Positions 25,721 through 34,136 of a stretch of DNA of 64,000 nucleotides are shown one piece after another; the first letter of the stretch is position 1; each line of letters opens with the position of its first letter. Under the pieces are notes generated by a model. It was not told where the DNA came from and searched no databases. It saw only the letters and a list, made by a program, of their open reading frames with translations. Made by a program: the position numbers and the translations under genes. Source of the DNA: a candidate division Hyd24-12 bacterium UBA6080 (lineage in GTDB: Bacteria > Fermentibacterota > Fermentibacteria > Fermentibacterales > JCC-6); NCBI GenBank assembly GCA_002436025.1, contig DIXM01000012.1:141037-205036 (forward strand), read 5' to 3'.

Positions 25721-27021
25721 TGGTCCCTCTTTCTGAGAACGATGTGCATGGGCACTCCCTTCAGGTTCAGTTCCTTCCTGAACGAGTTCTCGATGTACTT
25801 GCGATAGTTCTCGGGAACAAGGTCGGGACGGGTCAGGAAAAGAAGGAACGAAGGGGGCGACTGACGAACCTGGGTGGCGTAGAAGAACTTGAGCTGCTTC
25901 CCGCCAGGAGAGGGCGGGGCAACTTCCCGCACGATTTTAAGAAGCAGCTGGTTTACCTTGCTGGTGGTGAGCTTGACGGCCCTTCTCTCTGCGATCTGGC
26001 TTATCGTGGGAAGGATCCTGCCCACACCGTTACCCTCGAGGGCGCTGATGAACATGAGCGGGATGTCCGCTGCCGGCGGGAAACGCTGCACGATGCTGTC
26101 TATCCAGAGGTCGCGGTCGATCCCGAGGTCGATCTTGTTCACACAGATGAGTATGCCTTTCCCCATCTCCCAGATGCGGCTCAGTATGCGGGCGTCCTGA
26201 CCGGTGGGGAACTCGGCCCCGTCAAGGATGACAACGCACACGTCTGCGCTCTCCGCGCTGCGCCAGGACCTGAGTGTGCTGTAGAACTCGACATCCTCCA
26301 TCTTGCGGCACTTGCGGCGAAGACCAGCAGTATCGATGATGCGAAACGAGTGCTCTTTCCAGTTCACGATGGTGTCGGTCGAGTCGCGGGTGGTTCCAGG
26401 GGCTGTATTGACTATGGCCCTCTCCGAGTCGCAGAGACGGTTCACAAGTGAGCTTTTGCCGACGTTGGGGCGGCCGATGACGGCCACCGAAACACCCTCG
26501 AAATCAGGGACGGGCACCTCGGGCAGGAAGGGCAGAACGTAGTCAAGAAGGTCTGCAACACCAAGACCATGGGCGGCGCTGACGGGCCACGGTTTGCCCA
26601 GGCCAAGGGCGTTGAACTCATGCACCATGTCGAGCCTGGCAGCAGTATCGACCTTGTTCACGGCCAGGATGACCGGAAGGCCGCTCTTTCGAATGAGCCG
26701 GGATGCCTCTTCATCATGGGGGTGTACACCGGCTGTGCCGTCGGTGAGAAAGATAACCGCGTCAGCCTCGTCTACAGCGAACGCAACCTGCCGGCGGATC
26801 GCCTCCTGAAAAGGATCATCCTTGTCAGGTGAGAGCCCCCCCGTGTCGACGAGGAGGAACCTTCTGCCGTTCCACTCGGCCAGGGCGAACTTTCTGTCCC
26901 TGGTGACACCGGGGGCATTGTCGACAATTGCCCCCTGACCACCGCATATCTTATTGAACAGTGAGGATTTCCCCACATTGACCCGGCCCACAACAGCCAG
27001 GGTAGGCAGCCTTTCGGCCAT
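25717..27021 (-). CDS. der: Der (EngA), double GTPase for 50S assembly
   Basis: A 434-residue protein with two tandem GTPase domains and a KH-like C-terminus. G domain 1 has GRVNVGKSS near the N-terminus, DTGG and NKVD. G domain 2 has GRPNVGKSS near residue 180, DTAGL and NKID. The first P-loop has Val where most Der proteins have Pro. Der is essential for 50S subunit maturation. I chose ATG 27021 rather than an ATG 25 codons upstream because GGGAGGAAG lies just before it and the conserved domain starts immediately. A TATAAT box lies 26 bases upstream of this start. It is the first gene of the long minus-strand run. Confidence 0.95.
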   Translation of the reverse strand: MAERLPTLAVVGRVNVGKSSLFNKICGGQGAIVDNAPGVTRDRKFALAEWNGRRFLLVDTGGLSPDKDDPFQEAIRRQVAFAVDEADAVIFLTDGTAGVHPHDEEASRLIRKSGLPVILAVNKVDTAARLDMVHEFNALGLGKPWPVSAAHGLGVADLLDYVLPFLPEVPVPDFEGVSVAVIGRPNVGKSSLVNRLCDSERAIVNTAPGTTRDSTDTIVNWKEHSFRIIDTAGLRRKCRKMEDVEFYSTLRSWRSAESADVCVVILDGAEFPTGQDARILSRIWEMGKGILICVNKIDLGIDRDLWIDSIVQRFPPAADIPLMFISALEGNGVGRILPTISQIAERRAVKLTTSKVNQLLLKIVREVAPPSPGGKQLKFFYATQVRQSPPSFLLFLTRPDLVPENYRKYIENSFRKELNLKGVPMHIVLRKRDH

Positions 27022-27046
27022 ATCTTCCTCCCGTATGTTGGTTTCT

Positions 27047-27055
27047 ATTATAACA
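27047..27055 (-). promoter_or_regulatory. Extended -10 promoter for der operon
   Basis: On the minus strand the sequence TGTTATAAT forms an extended -10 element (TGn plus a perfect TATAAT) 26 bases before the chosen der start. No good -35 box is seen, which extended -10 promoters tolerate. It would start transcription of der and the polysaccharide run. It lies in the 101-base divergent gap between der and the cyclase gene. Confidence 0.55.
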
Positions 27056-27122
27056 TGCGCGGAAGAAACCGCCCCCGCGGCGATCCATTGCGTCATATTA
27101 TCGGAGGCTCACGGAGGTAACA

Positions 27123-29183
27123 ATGGCTTTTTCCATCGGACCATCAGAAAAGTTCCTCAAATTCAGGGCACTTGGTGTGGCTGCAGGGGTGGGCATACTC
27201 TTCGCCCTTCTTCTCCATTCGGGCGCCATGCGCAACCTGGAGGCGGTTACTTACGACGCCAGGTGCCGCATGTCCCCTGCCCCGGAACTCGCCGACCCGA
27301 AAGTCATCATCATAGCCCTCAACGAATCATCGCTTGAATCAATGGACTGGATCGGGTGGCCGTGGCCCAGGGAGATCTGGGCCGACCTGGCCGGTTTTAT
27401 GGCCGATCAGGGGGCAAAAGCCCTTTTCTTCGATATTACGTTCGAAACCTCTTCGATGTACGGGGCTTTTGAAGACAGCCTGTTCGGGGCACAGGCATCA
27501 AGGCTTCCCACGGTATTCATCGCCAACCTCTTCCTCGACTCGGCCGCAGCTCCAATTCCCGACAACGCAGTGATCCAGATGGAAACGGTTTCACAGGAAG
27601 GTCCCCTTTACCCCTCCGCACGGTTTCCGGTCACAGAGATAGCCTCGGGCGCCACCGCCTTCGCCTCCCCGCTTGTGCAGGCCGACCCCGACGGCGTGGT
27701 CAGACGGGTGCCGCTGTTCTTCCGGACACCTGACGGAGTTGTACCCTCCCCCGGCCTCGCCCTCGCTCTGATTGTTTCAGGGAAGACACCTTCCATCGCA
27801 GACGGCAGACTGCATCTGGGCGGCAACAGCGTGCCCCTATCCGGTGACGGAACCTTCATTCCAAGGTTCATGGGACCCAGGGGCACCTACACGACCATTG
27901 GCGCCGATGAGGTGTTCGAAATGATGATGGAGGATGACGCAGGAGGTTTTTTCGAGGATGCAGTCGTCCTCGTGGGTTACACCGCTGTCGATCTCTTCGA
28001 CCTCAAACCCACACCCTTCAGCGCCAACTATCCGGGGGTTGAAGTTCACGCGACCGTTTACGACAACCTCATGACCGGCAGGGGAATGGAACGGCTCGCC
28101 CCCCTGGTTCCCATCGCCGTCACTGTCCTTCTCGCTCTGGCGATCGGGACGGTGATGCTTGTGGTGCCTTCAGTGGGAGGTTCCATTGTCGCCGGAGCGG
28201 TGCTGATACTGGGGTACGCGGGCGCAGTTGTCCTCTTCTTCAGGAACGGTGTCTGGATGGACGCAGCCACTCCCCTCTCCGCGGGGATAACCGCACTTCT
28301 CTCCGGCGCGGTCGAAGCCAATTTCAGGGCGAACCGTCAGAAAAAGTTCCTGAGGTCCGCCTTCGGCCAGTACCTCTCCCCCGAAGTAGTGGCACAGGTC
28401 GTCAAAAACCCTTCCGTCCTCACCCTGGGCGGGGAAAGAAGGGTGATGACGGCATTCTTCAGCGACGTCCAGGGCTTCACGAGCATCAGCGAGAAGCTCG
28501 AGCCTGAAGGACTTGTCACACTCCTCAACCACTACCTTACGGCAATGACCGACATCATTCTGAAATGGGGCGGGACGGTGGACAAGTTCGAAGGCGATGC
28601 CATCGTGGCTTTCTGGGGCGCCCCGGTCCCTATGACCGACCATGCAGAACGTGCGTGCAGGGCCGCCATGGAATGCGAGGCCGCCCACACAGGGCTGAAC
28701 GAACGACTGGAGAAGCTTGGTTTCCCCCGCCTGATAACGCGTGCAGGGCTCTCGACCGGCCCCATGGTGGTGGGGAACATGGGCAGCGAGAAACGCTTCG
28801 ACTACACCATCATGGGTGACAGCGTCAACCTCGCAAGCAGGCTTGAGGGTGTGAACAAGGTCTACGGAACAAGGCTTCTGGTATCGGGAAGCACAATGGA
28901 GGCCGCCCCGGCGATCAGATTCCTCAACATCGATTCGGTGAGGGTGGTTGGCCAGACGAAACCCGTCGCCCTCTTCACCCCGTTCGAAGTTCTGCCGGAA
29001 TGGAGCGCCTTGTACGGAAATGCCCTGGCAACCTACGCCAGGGGCGATTTCGCCGGGGCTCTTCCCATGTTCAGGGCGATCGACTTCCCGGCTGCGGCAA
29101 ACATGGCAGCCCGTTGTGAGAACATGCTCCGCGAGGGACCGCCCCAGCAGTGGGACGGTGTTTGGAACCTTTCTTCAAAGTAA
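27123..29183 (+). CDS. CHASE2-domain membrane adenylate cyclase
   Basis: A 686-residue protein. It has one N-terminal span, a periplasmic CHASE2 sensor (about residues 35-300), three spans (about residues 320-395), and a C-terminal class III nucleotide cyclase domain. The cyclase has both metal aspartates (FFSDVQGFTS and FEGDAIVAFWG), the adenine-selecting Lys in VDKFEGD with Asp in YTIMGDSVNLASRLE, and the transition-state Asn/Arg in that same block. Thus it is expected to make cAMP in response to an extracellular cue. A GGAGG site lies five bases upstream. It heads a plus-strand group with the SH3 protein, protease and cyclotransferase. Confidence 0.93.
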   Translation: MAFSIGPSEKFLKFRALGVAAGVGILFALLLHSGAMRNLEAVTYDARCRMSPAPELADPKVIIIALNESSLESMDWIGWPWPREIWADLAGFMADQGAKALFFDITFETSSMYGAFEDSLFGAQASRLPTVFIANLFLDSAAAPIPDNAVIQMETVSQEGPLYPSARFPVTEIASGATAFASPLVQADPDGVVRRVPLFFRTPDGVVPSPGLALALIVSGKTPSIADGRLHLGGNSVPLSGDGTFIPRFMGPRGTYTTIGADEVFEMMMEDDAGGFFEDAVVLVGYTAVDLFDLKPTPFSANYPGVEVHATVYDNLMTGRGMERLAPLVPIAVTVLLALAIGTVMLVVPSVGGSIVAGAVLILGYAGAVVLFFRNGVWMDAATPLSAGITALLSGAVEANFRANRQKKFLRSAFGQYLSPEVVAQVVKNPSVLTLGGERRVMTAFFSDVQGFTSISEKLEPEGLVTLLNHYLTAMTDIILKWGGTVDKFEGDAIVAFWGAPVPMTDHAERACRAAMECEAAHTGLNERLEKLGFPRLITRAGLSTGPMVVGNMGSEKRFDYTIMGDSVNLASRLEGVNKVYGTRLLVSGSTMEAAPAIRFLNIDSVRVVGQTKPVALFTPFEVLPEWSALYGNALATYARGDFAGALPMFRAIDFPAAANMAARCENMLREGPPQQWDGVWNLSSK

Positions 29184-29194
29184 CAGGAGAGGCA

Positions 29195-29680
29195 ATGAAG
29201 CTGACGGTACTGATCCTGCTTTCGGTGACGCTCCTGGCGTTCGCCGACGACATTGAGGTTGGAGGCATGGCCACGGTCAAAACCCGCGACCAGAGCCTTT
29301 TCCCAAGGCCGGTGCACTACGCCCAGCCCATCACGACGGTGCCTTTCGGCACCGAGGTCTCGGTCATTGGTGCCCAGGGCGCCTGGTTCCAGGTTGAAAT
29401 ACCTTCCGGTGAAGAGGGGTGGCTCCATTCAACATCACTCACCGGTGCCGTACTAAGCCATGGAAGCTCGGGAGGCGAACAGGACCCCGACATGATCATG
29501 CTTGCCGGCCGGGGTTTCAACGCCGATGTGGAGGCGTCATACGCCCAGGGCAAGGGTCTCAGGTTCGACCTGGTGGACAGGATGGAACAGATCAAGACAT
29601 CTCCCCAGTCCGTTGGAACCTTCCTTGCCGCGGGATGGCTGATTCCCGGTGAAGAAGCACCCGAGGGAGGAACACGATGA
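29195..29680 (+). CDS. Secreted SH3-domain protein
   Basis: A 161-residue protein with an N-terminal signal (LTVLILLSVTLLAFAD). A bacterial SH3-like domain covers about residues 22-85 (VPFGTEVSVIGAQGAWFQVE, EEGWLHSTSL). The rest is helical. Bacterial SH3 domains usually bind peptidoglycan or peptides. I start at ATG 29195 because AGGAGAGG lies directly before it; a longer frame begins inside the cyclase gene. It ends in an ATGA overlap with the M48 protease gene, suggesting the two work together in the periplasm. Function is inferred. Confidence 0.83.
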   Translation: MKLTVLILLSVTLLAFADDIEVGGMATVKTRDQSLFPRPVHYAQPITTVPFGTEVSVIGAQGAWFQVEIPSGEEGWLHSTSLTGAVLSHGSSGGEQDPDMIMLAGRGFNADVEASYAQGKGLRFDLVDRMEQIKTSPQSVGTFLAAGWLIPGEEAPEGGTR

Positions 29681-30612
29681 CCATCCTTCTCATCTCACTG
29701 CTGGCCTGGGGGCTCTCCGACATCACCGACATAGTCGAGAGTGACGAAGTGGAAAGCGCAGTCACTGTCGTTGAGGCATTCCAGGATGCCAACCGGGAAC
29801 TCACCGACACCGAGGAGTATTACCTGGGCCGTTCAGTGGCGGCCTACATGCTCACCAACTACACACCGGACTGGCATCCCGGCAGGACCGGTTACCTTAA
29901 CCTGCTCGGAACAGCATTGGCGGGTTACTCTCCCAGGCCGTTCACCTACGGGGGGTACCATTTCCTGCTCCTCGACTCACCCGAGGTCAACGCCATGGCG
30001 TGCCCCGGCGGCCTCATCTTCATAACCGAAGGGCTTTCCGACCTTGCCGAGAACGAGGACCAGATGGCCGCCATCCTAGCCCACGAGATAGCCCATGTTG
30101 TTCTCGCCCACGGCGTGGGCGCCGTCAGCCGCGCAAAGATGACAGCGGCCTGGACAACGCTCGGCACCGAGAGCGCAAGACAGCTCGGCGACGACGACGT
30201 GAGGGAAATGGCTGAGAACTACGGCGACATAGTATCGGAGATAACCGAGACAATAGTCACCACAGGTTACGGGCGCGATTCCGAGAGAGCGGCAGACAGC
30301 CTTGCCGTCCACATCCTTGCGGACGCCGGTTACAGCCCCTCGGCCCTTGCCCAGGTTCTTGACAGAATGGCGCTTGGCGGCGGTACCCAGGGTTTCTGGA
30401 AGACCCACCCCTCCCCTTCCGACAGAGCGACATGGGTAAGGGAGACCATACAGGCCGACAATCTTCCCGAACCACCGGCGGAAGCCATCGCAATCAGAAC
30501 CCAGAGGTTCGCAGACGACTTCACGAACGCTCAGGATTCGCCAGTGCAGACCACACCTCCCCCCTCCCGGGGCGGTTCCAGTCAGGGATCACAGGGGGGT
30601 GGCGGCCGGTAG
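29677..30612 (+). CDS. M48-family secreted metalloprotease
   Basis: A 311-residue protein. A signal-like hydrophobic start is followed by the M48 zinc protease domain: ILAHEIAHVVLAHGVG (HExxH) near residue 130, and the third zinc ligand in SERAADSLAVHIL near 205. The Gly/Ser/Gln-rich tail is low complexity. The family (BepA/LoiP-like) degrades or proofreads envelope proteins. The gene overlaps the SH3 gene upstream (ATGA), and its TAG stop overlaps the GTG start of the cyclotransferase gene. Confidence 0.9.
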   Translation: MTILLISLLAWGLSDITDIVESDEVESAVTVVEAFQDANRELTDTEEYYLGRSVAAYMLTNYTPDWHPGRTGYLNLLGTALAGYSPRPFTYGGYHFLLLDSPEVNAMACPGGLIFITEGLSDLAENEDQMAAILAHEIAHVVLAHGVGAVSRAKMTAAWTTLGTESARQLGDDDVREMAENYGDIVSEITETIVTTGYGRDSERAADSLAVHILADAGYSPSALAQVLDRMALGGGTQGFWKTHPSPSDRATWVRETIQADNLPEPPAEAIAIRTQRFADDFTNAQDSPVQTTPPPSRGGSSQGSQGGGGR

Positions 30613-31316
30613 TGTTCACCCTTCTCCCCTTCCTTGTTTCCGGTATCTGGAGCCTCGGGGTCATCACAGGGCATGACCCCGGGTCTTACACCCAGGGTCT
30701 CGAGCTTTGGGGGGGTGTTCTCTACGAGAGCACCGGCCTGTACGGGCAGTCGAGCATCCGCAGGGTTGATCCTGCAACGGGTGAGGTCATCTCAATGACG
30801 AGGCTTCCCGACAGTCTCTTCGCTGAAGGCCTCACCCTGATCTCCCCTTCCAGGATGCTGGTGCTGACCTGGAGGGAGAATCTTGTCCTTGTGGTAAACC
30901 CGGCAACTCTCCAGATCACTGAGACCCTCCCTCTCCAGGGCGAGGGTTGGGGTCTCTGCTACGACGGCACAAGCGTTATCCGAAGCGACGGAACATCGAC
31001 CCTCCACTTCCACGATCCAAAGACCATGGAAGTCAAAAGCACAATCACTGTTGAGCTGTCAGGCGTCCCCCAGCCCGGGCTTAACGAACTTGAGTACGCC
31101 AGGGGTTACATCTGGGCCAACCAATGGCTTTCAAGCAGGATACTCACCATCGACCCGGAGACCGGCCAGGTCCTCTGCGTAACCGATTTCAACACGATCA
31201 CCCCTCCAGGCGCAGGTGCAATGAACGGGATCGCCTACCTCCCCGCGACCGACCAATTCCTCATCACCGGCAAGAACTGGCCGGTGATGTACACCGTTGA
31301 CATCCAATTCAACTGA
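30612..31316 (+). CDS. Glutaminyl-peptide cyclotransferase (glutamine cyclotransferase family)
   Basis: About 234 residues matching the five-bladed propeller glutamine cyclotransferase family. It has an N-terminal signal (FTLLPFLVSGIW), then HDPGSYTQGLELWGGVLYES, the family's first-blade hallmark, LFAEGLTL, and LNELEYARGYIWANQW, another conserved block, ending with NGIAY and FLITGKNWP. It converts N-terminal Gln of exported proteins to pyroglutamate. A longer frame begins at 30432 but its first 60 residues overlap the protease gene in another frame and look unlike protein. GTG 30612 gives the signal peptide and a one-base overlap with the protease stop, so I chose it. Confidence 0.88.
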   Translation: MFTLLPFLVSGIWSLGVITGHDPGSYTQGLELWGGVLYESTGLYGQSSIRRVDPATGEVISMTRLPDSLFAEGLTLISPSRMLVLTWRENLVLVVNPATLQITETLPLQGEGWGLCYDGTSVIRSDGTSTLHFHDPKTMEVKSTITVELSGVPQPGLNELEYARGYIWANQWLSSRILTIDPETGQVLCVTDFNTITPPGAGAMNGIAYLPATDQFLITGKNWPVMYTVDIQFN

Positions 31317-31325
31317 CAGTAGTTT
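31297..31325 (+). promoter_or_regulatory. Possible promoter before the propeller gene
   Basis: A perfect TTGACA at 31297-31302 is followed after 17 bases by TAGTTT, a weak -10 box. The boxes overlap the end of the cyclotransferase gene and lie 48 bases before the propeller start. Spacing is ideal, but the -10 match is only partial. Confidence 0.35.
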
Positions 31326-31372
31326 TATTACCAAACCAGAGAGTGGTTGTTTTTGCTTTCACAGGAGGTATC

Positions 31373-32368
31373 ATGAAACGCGCACTGATTGTCGTAATGC
31401 TTTTGGCGGCTTTGGTTTCGGCCAAATCCATCGTTCTAACGCTCGACGCGCCCGACACAAACATCAGCGGTCTCGCCTGGGGTAACAACGCCCTCTGGGC
31501 CCTCGACGCCACCACCCGCTTCGTCCACCAGGTCAACCCCGCCACCGGCGCCATCATCAGCACCTTCTACTTCAACTACACCGAGTCCATGGCCCCCACA
31601 GGTCTTGCCTACAGCGCAACCCTCAACAGGGTACTCCCGGGCGGCTGGCTGGGCACCAATGGCTACGTTTACCAGTACAACCCCGACGGTTCGTTCATCT
31701 CTAAAATCAACTTGTGCGGTGGTTGAGGCAACCCTGTCTCGTCGGTGACGGGACTTGAAGCCAGCGGCTCCTACCTTTACCTCTCCTCCGTAAATCAGAA
31801 CTCCTGCTACCGCTACACACTGCCGGATGTAGCAGGACGCACCACCCACAGATTCTATGTCGGCTACTCCCAGACCAAAGACATCGCCATCAACGCCGAC
31901 AACCACATCTGGGTTGCGGCCAACCACGCAACCAACACCCTCAGGCTCTACAACGCCAGCAACCAGGTCATAGACTTCATCGAACCGGCCCTCGTTCCCT
32001 ACGCATCAGGCGTAACGATGGACCCCGAAGGCTTCCTCTGGGTCGCCGACCCCACCAACGACAAGATCTACAAGATTGACATCTCAACCGGTGTGGCTGA
32101 CGAATCCTCCGCTGAAACCCAGGGCTTCTCCATCCGTACCGGCTCCAACCCCTTCGTGGGCGCCGTAACCCTCTTCATCGAGGGCACGCCCAACGCCACC
32201 GTTGAGCTCTTCGACATCTACGGACGAATGGTTGCCACCGGAACCACAACAGGTCACTGGGTCTGGGACGGCACCATGAACGGCACAGCCGCTCCTTCAG
32301 GCACCTACCTCGCCATGGTTCGCTCCGAGGCCGGAACCGTTCAAACCCTGAACCTCATCAAGCTCTAG
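31373..32368 (+). CDS. Secreted beta-propeller protein with sorting-type C-terminal domain and an internal TGA
   Basis: The frame encodes 331 codons with one internal TGA at 31724-31726. It has a signal (LIVVMLLAALVSA), NHL/propeller-like repeats (ISGLAWGNNALWALD, DIAINADNHIWVAANH, GVTMDPEGFLWVADPTNDKI) and a C-terminal FlgD-Ig or type IX-sorting-like domain (VELFDIYGRMVATG, APSGTYLAMVRSE). The TGA sits in Asn-Leu-Cys-Gly-Gly-TGA-Gly-Asn-Pro, and propeller homology continues straight through in the same frame. Possible readings are selenocysteine (a CxxU motif), a nonsense mutation, or a sequencing error. A strong AGGAGG lies before ATG 31373, and a strong terminator follows. Without readthrough a 117-residue fragment would be made. 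Confidence 0.75.
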
Positions 32369-32378
32369 GATTAGCATA

Positions 32379-32404
32379 AAAGGGCCCCCACCCGGGGGCC
32401 CTTT
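32379..32404 (+). terminator. Strong hairpin terminator after the propeller gene
   Basis: An 11-bp perfect GC-rich stem (AAAGGGCCCCC pairing with GGGGGCCCTTT) with a four-base loop lies ten bases after the stop codon. The flanking A and T runs allow it to work on both strands. Confidence 0.85.
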
Positions 32405-32407
32405 CCA

Positions 32408-32437
32408 TTGACACAAACCGTATCGTTACGATATTAC
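32408..32437 (+). promoter_or_regulatory. Promoter of tRNA-Asn
   Basis: A perfect TTGACA (32408-32413) and TATTAC (32432-32437) are separated by 18 bases. The expected start point is a few bases before the mature tRNA end at 32450. Confidence 0.72.
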
Positions 32438-32449
32438 CGACGCTTCGGC

Positions 32450-32525
32450 GCCTCGTTAGCTCAGTCGGTAGAGCGGGTGGCTGTTAACCACTAGGTCGGA
32501 GGTTCAAGTCCTTCACGAGGCGCCA
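32450..32525 (+). tRNA. tRNA-Asn (GTT anticodon)
   Basis: A complete 76-base cloverleaf with encoded CCA. The acceptor stem pairs GCCTCGT with ACGAGGC, the D stem GCTC with GAGC, the anticodon loop is CTGTTAA (anticodon GTT, Asn), and the T arm has GGAGG-TTCAAGT-CCTTC. The island begins at its 3' half: the serine recombinase frame reads antisense into the tRNA up to 32484, the usual sign that the tRNA served as an integration site. Confidence 0.96.
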
Positions 32526-34136
32526 AGCGTGTCTCCCAGCAAACTTTCCATTTCCGGTTAACACTTCAGACGCTCCAAGTGCATGATTACCATGCATTCC
32601 GATGCGCAGACCATTTTTGCCATCCCAGTAGACTTTTGCCAAAACCGATTCCAGCAGTTTTTTTCGTTCGAACGGGTTCAGAACACGTATCGATGACGTG
32701 AATCTGTCCAGAACCGCAACCACTGCCTCGGTGACAACCCGGTTGCTGGAGCACCCTGCAATCCTGCCTTCCAGGCCTGCGATGCTGGTCTCCAACTCCA
32801 CTTTCCTCTTGCTGTGCTTCCCGAGTTCCTCGGCGATCAGTTTCTGGGCATCCCCATCCACTTCCGCATGGCTGTAGATAAGGGTCCGAATCCTGTCGGA
32901 CACCTTCCGGAGAGAGTTCTGCCTGGCCTTCAGCTCTTTCTTCAGTCTGGGAATATCGGCCGCAAGCCTCGCGTTGGCCTCGTCTATGATGGCTGTCAGG
33001 ACCTCCCGCTTGAAAGCAAGTTCTGTCAGCGTATCGATAACTGCCTTCTCAATCCTGTCCGCCTGGATGGTCCCCACGGAACACTCCTGGTTCGCGCAGG
33101 TGTACCAGTGGTACCTTTTCTCCGACGACTTCTTTGCGGACATGGCATTCATTTTCTCAAAGCACTCACCGCAGTACAGCAGCCCGGAGAGCAGATACAC
33201 GTGCCTCGCAGGAGCCACAGCGTTGTGTCCGGAGACCCTTCCCTTGTCCAGCAGGTCCTGAACCTCATAGAACAACTCCTCGTCAACGATAGGGTCCCAG
33301 CTTGCTTCGGCTTCGGAGTAACGCTCGTGCTCATCCAGATCATCCTGGCCCTTCAGCATCTTCCCCTTGTTGATCGGGAGTATGCCGATGTACTCCTTGC
33401 TGCGGAGTATCCTTCGCAGGTTTTCCAGCTTGAACTTGCCTCCACCCCCGACGTTGCCAGTCCGGGAAACCCTGGCCTTCAAACGATACCCCATGCTGTT
33501 CAGGAACTCCGCGGTCTTCCTCAGGGATCCAAGCTCCAGGTACTTCGAGAATATCTGCTCGACAAGAACTGCCTCTTCAGGGTTCACTACCAGCTCACCC
33601 CTGGCCGGGCTCAGATCGTATCCCAACGGCGGCACTCCCCCGGTCCATCTCCCCTTCTCTGCCCTGGCCTTCTTTGATACCTTCATTCTCTCCGAGGTCT
33701 GCTCCCTCTCCAGCTCAGCAAGAGCCATCAGGATGAAGGTGATGAACCTGCCGTAGACGGAGGTCGTGTCTATCTGCTGAGTCACACTTACGAACTCGAC
33801 ACCGTTGGCCTTCAGAAAATCAAAAAAATCCATGAAGTCCTTCACGGAGCGGCTAACCCTGTCCAGCCTGGAACACAGAATCGTGTTGACCGTCCCGTTC
33901 TCGATATCCCGGTACAGATTCATGAATTCGTCACTCTGAACCGACTTGCTTCCGGAGATACCCTCGAGAAGGTACGTCCCGGCTTCCTCCCAAGAATCCG
34001 AGGCTTCATCCTTCAGACTGTTCTTGTAGTTGATGTGCGCCCGCATCATGTCTAACTGGGTCGGAATTGAACCCTCTTTGACAAGTGCCTGCTTGGGGTC
34101 GGAAACCCTGGCTATCAGCGCGCACTTACGAACCAT
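32484..34136 (-). CDS. Large serine recombinase (site-specific integrase)
   Basis: A 550-residue large serine recombinase. The resolvase domain has the catalytic Ser in ARVSDPKQ near residue 12 and SRLDRVSRS near 90. The Recombinase domain contains RRILRSKEYIGIL, and a zinc ribbon reads CGECFEKM with CANQEC. A coiled coil (about residues 400-480) follows, as in phage integrases. It would catalyse integration and excision of the island. I start at ATG 34136 with AGAGG five bases upstream; the frame opens 14 codons earlier. The last residues (VKDLNLRPSG) are encoded antisense by tRNA-Asn. It overlaps the small coiled-coil gene by 11 bases. Confidence 0.92.
   Translation of the reverse strand: MVRKCALIARVSDPKQALVKEGSIPTQLDMMRAHINYKNSLKDEASDSWEEAGTYLLEGISGSKSVQSDEFMNLYRDIENGTVNTILCSRLDRVSRSVKDFMDFFDFLKANGVEFVSVTQQIDTTSVYGRFITFILMALAELEREQTSERMKVSKKARAEKGRWTGGVPPLGYDLSPARGELVVNPEEAVLVEQIFSKYLELGSLRKTAEFLNSMGYRLKARVSRTGNVGGGGKFKLENLRRILRSKEYIGILPINKGKMLKGQDDLDEHERYSEAEASWDPIVDEELFYEVQDLLDKGRVSGHNAVAPARHVYLLSGLLYCGECFEKMNAMSAKKSSEKRYHWYTCANQECSVGTIQADRIEKAVIDTLTELAFKREVLTAIIDEANARLAADIPRLKKELKARQNSLRKVSDRIRTLIYSHAEVDGDAQKLIAEELGKHSKRKVELETSIAGLEGRIAGCSSNRVVTEAVVAVLDRFTSSIRVLNPFERKKLLESVLAKVYWDGKNGLRIGMHGNHALGASEVLTGNGKFAGRHAWRLVKDLNLRPSG

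Noticed and set aside
30432..30611. N-terminal extension of the glutamine cyclotransferase
   Set aside because: It overlaps the protease gene in another frame and is not protein-like; the GTG at 30612 gives a signal peptide.
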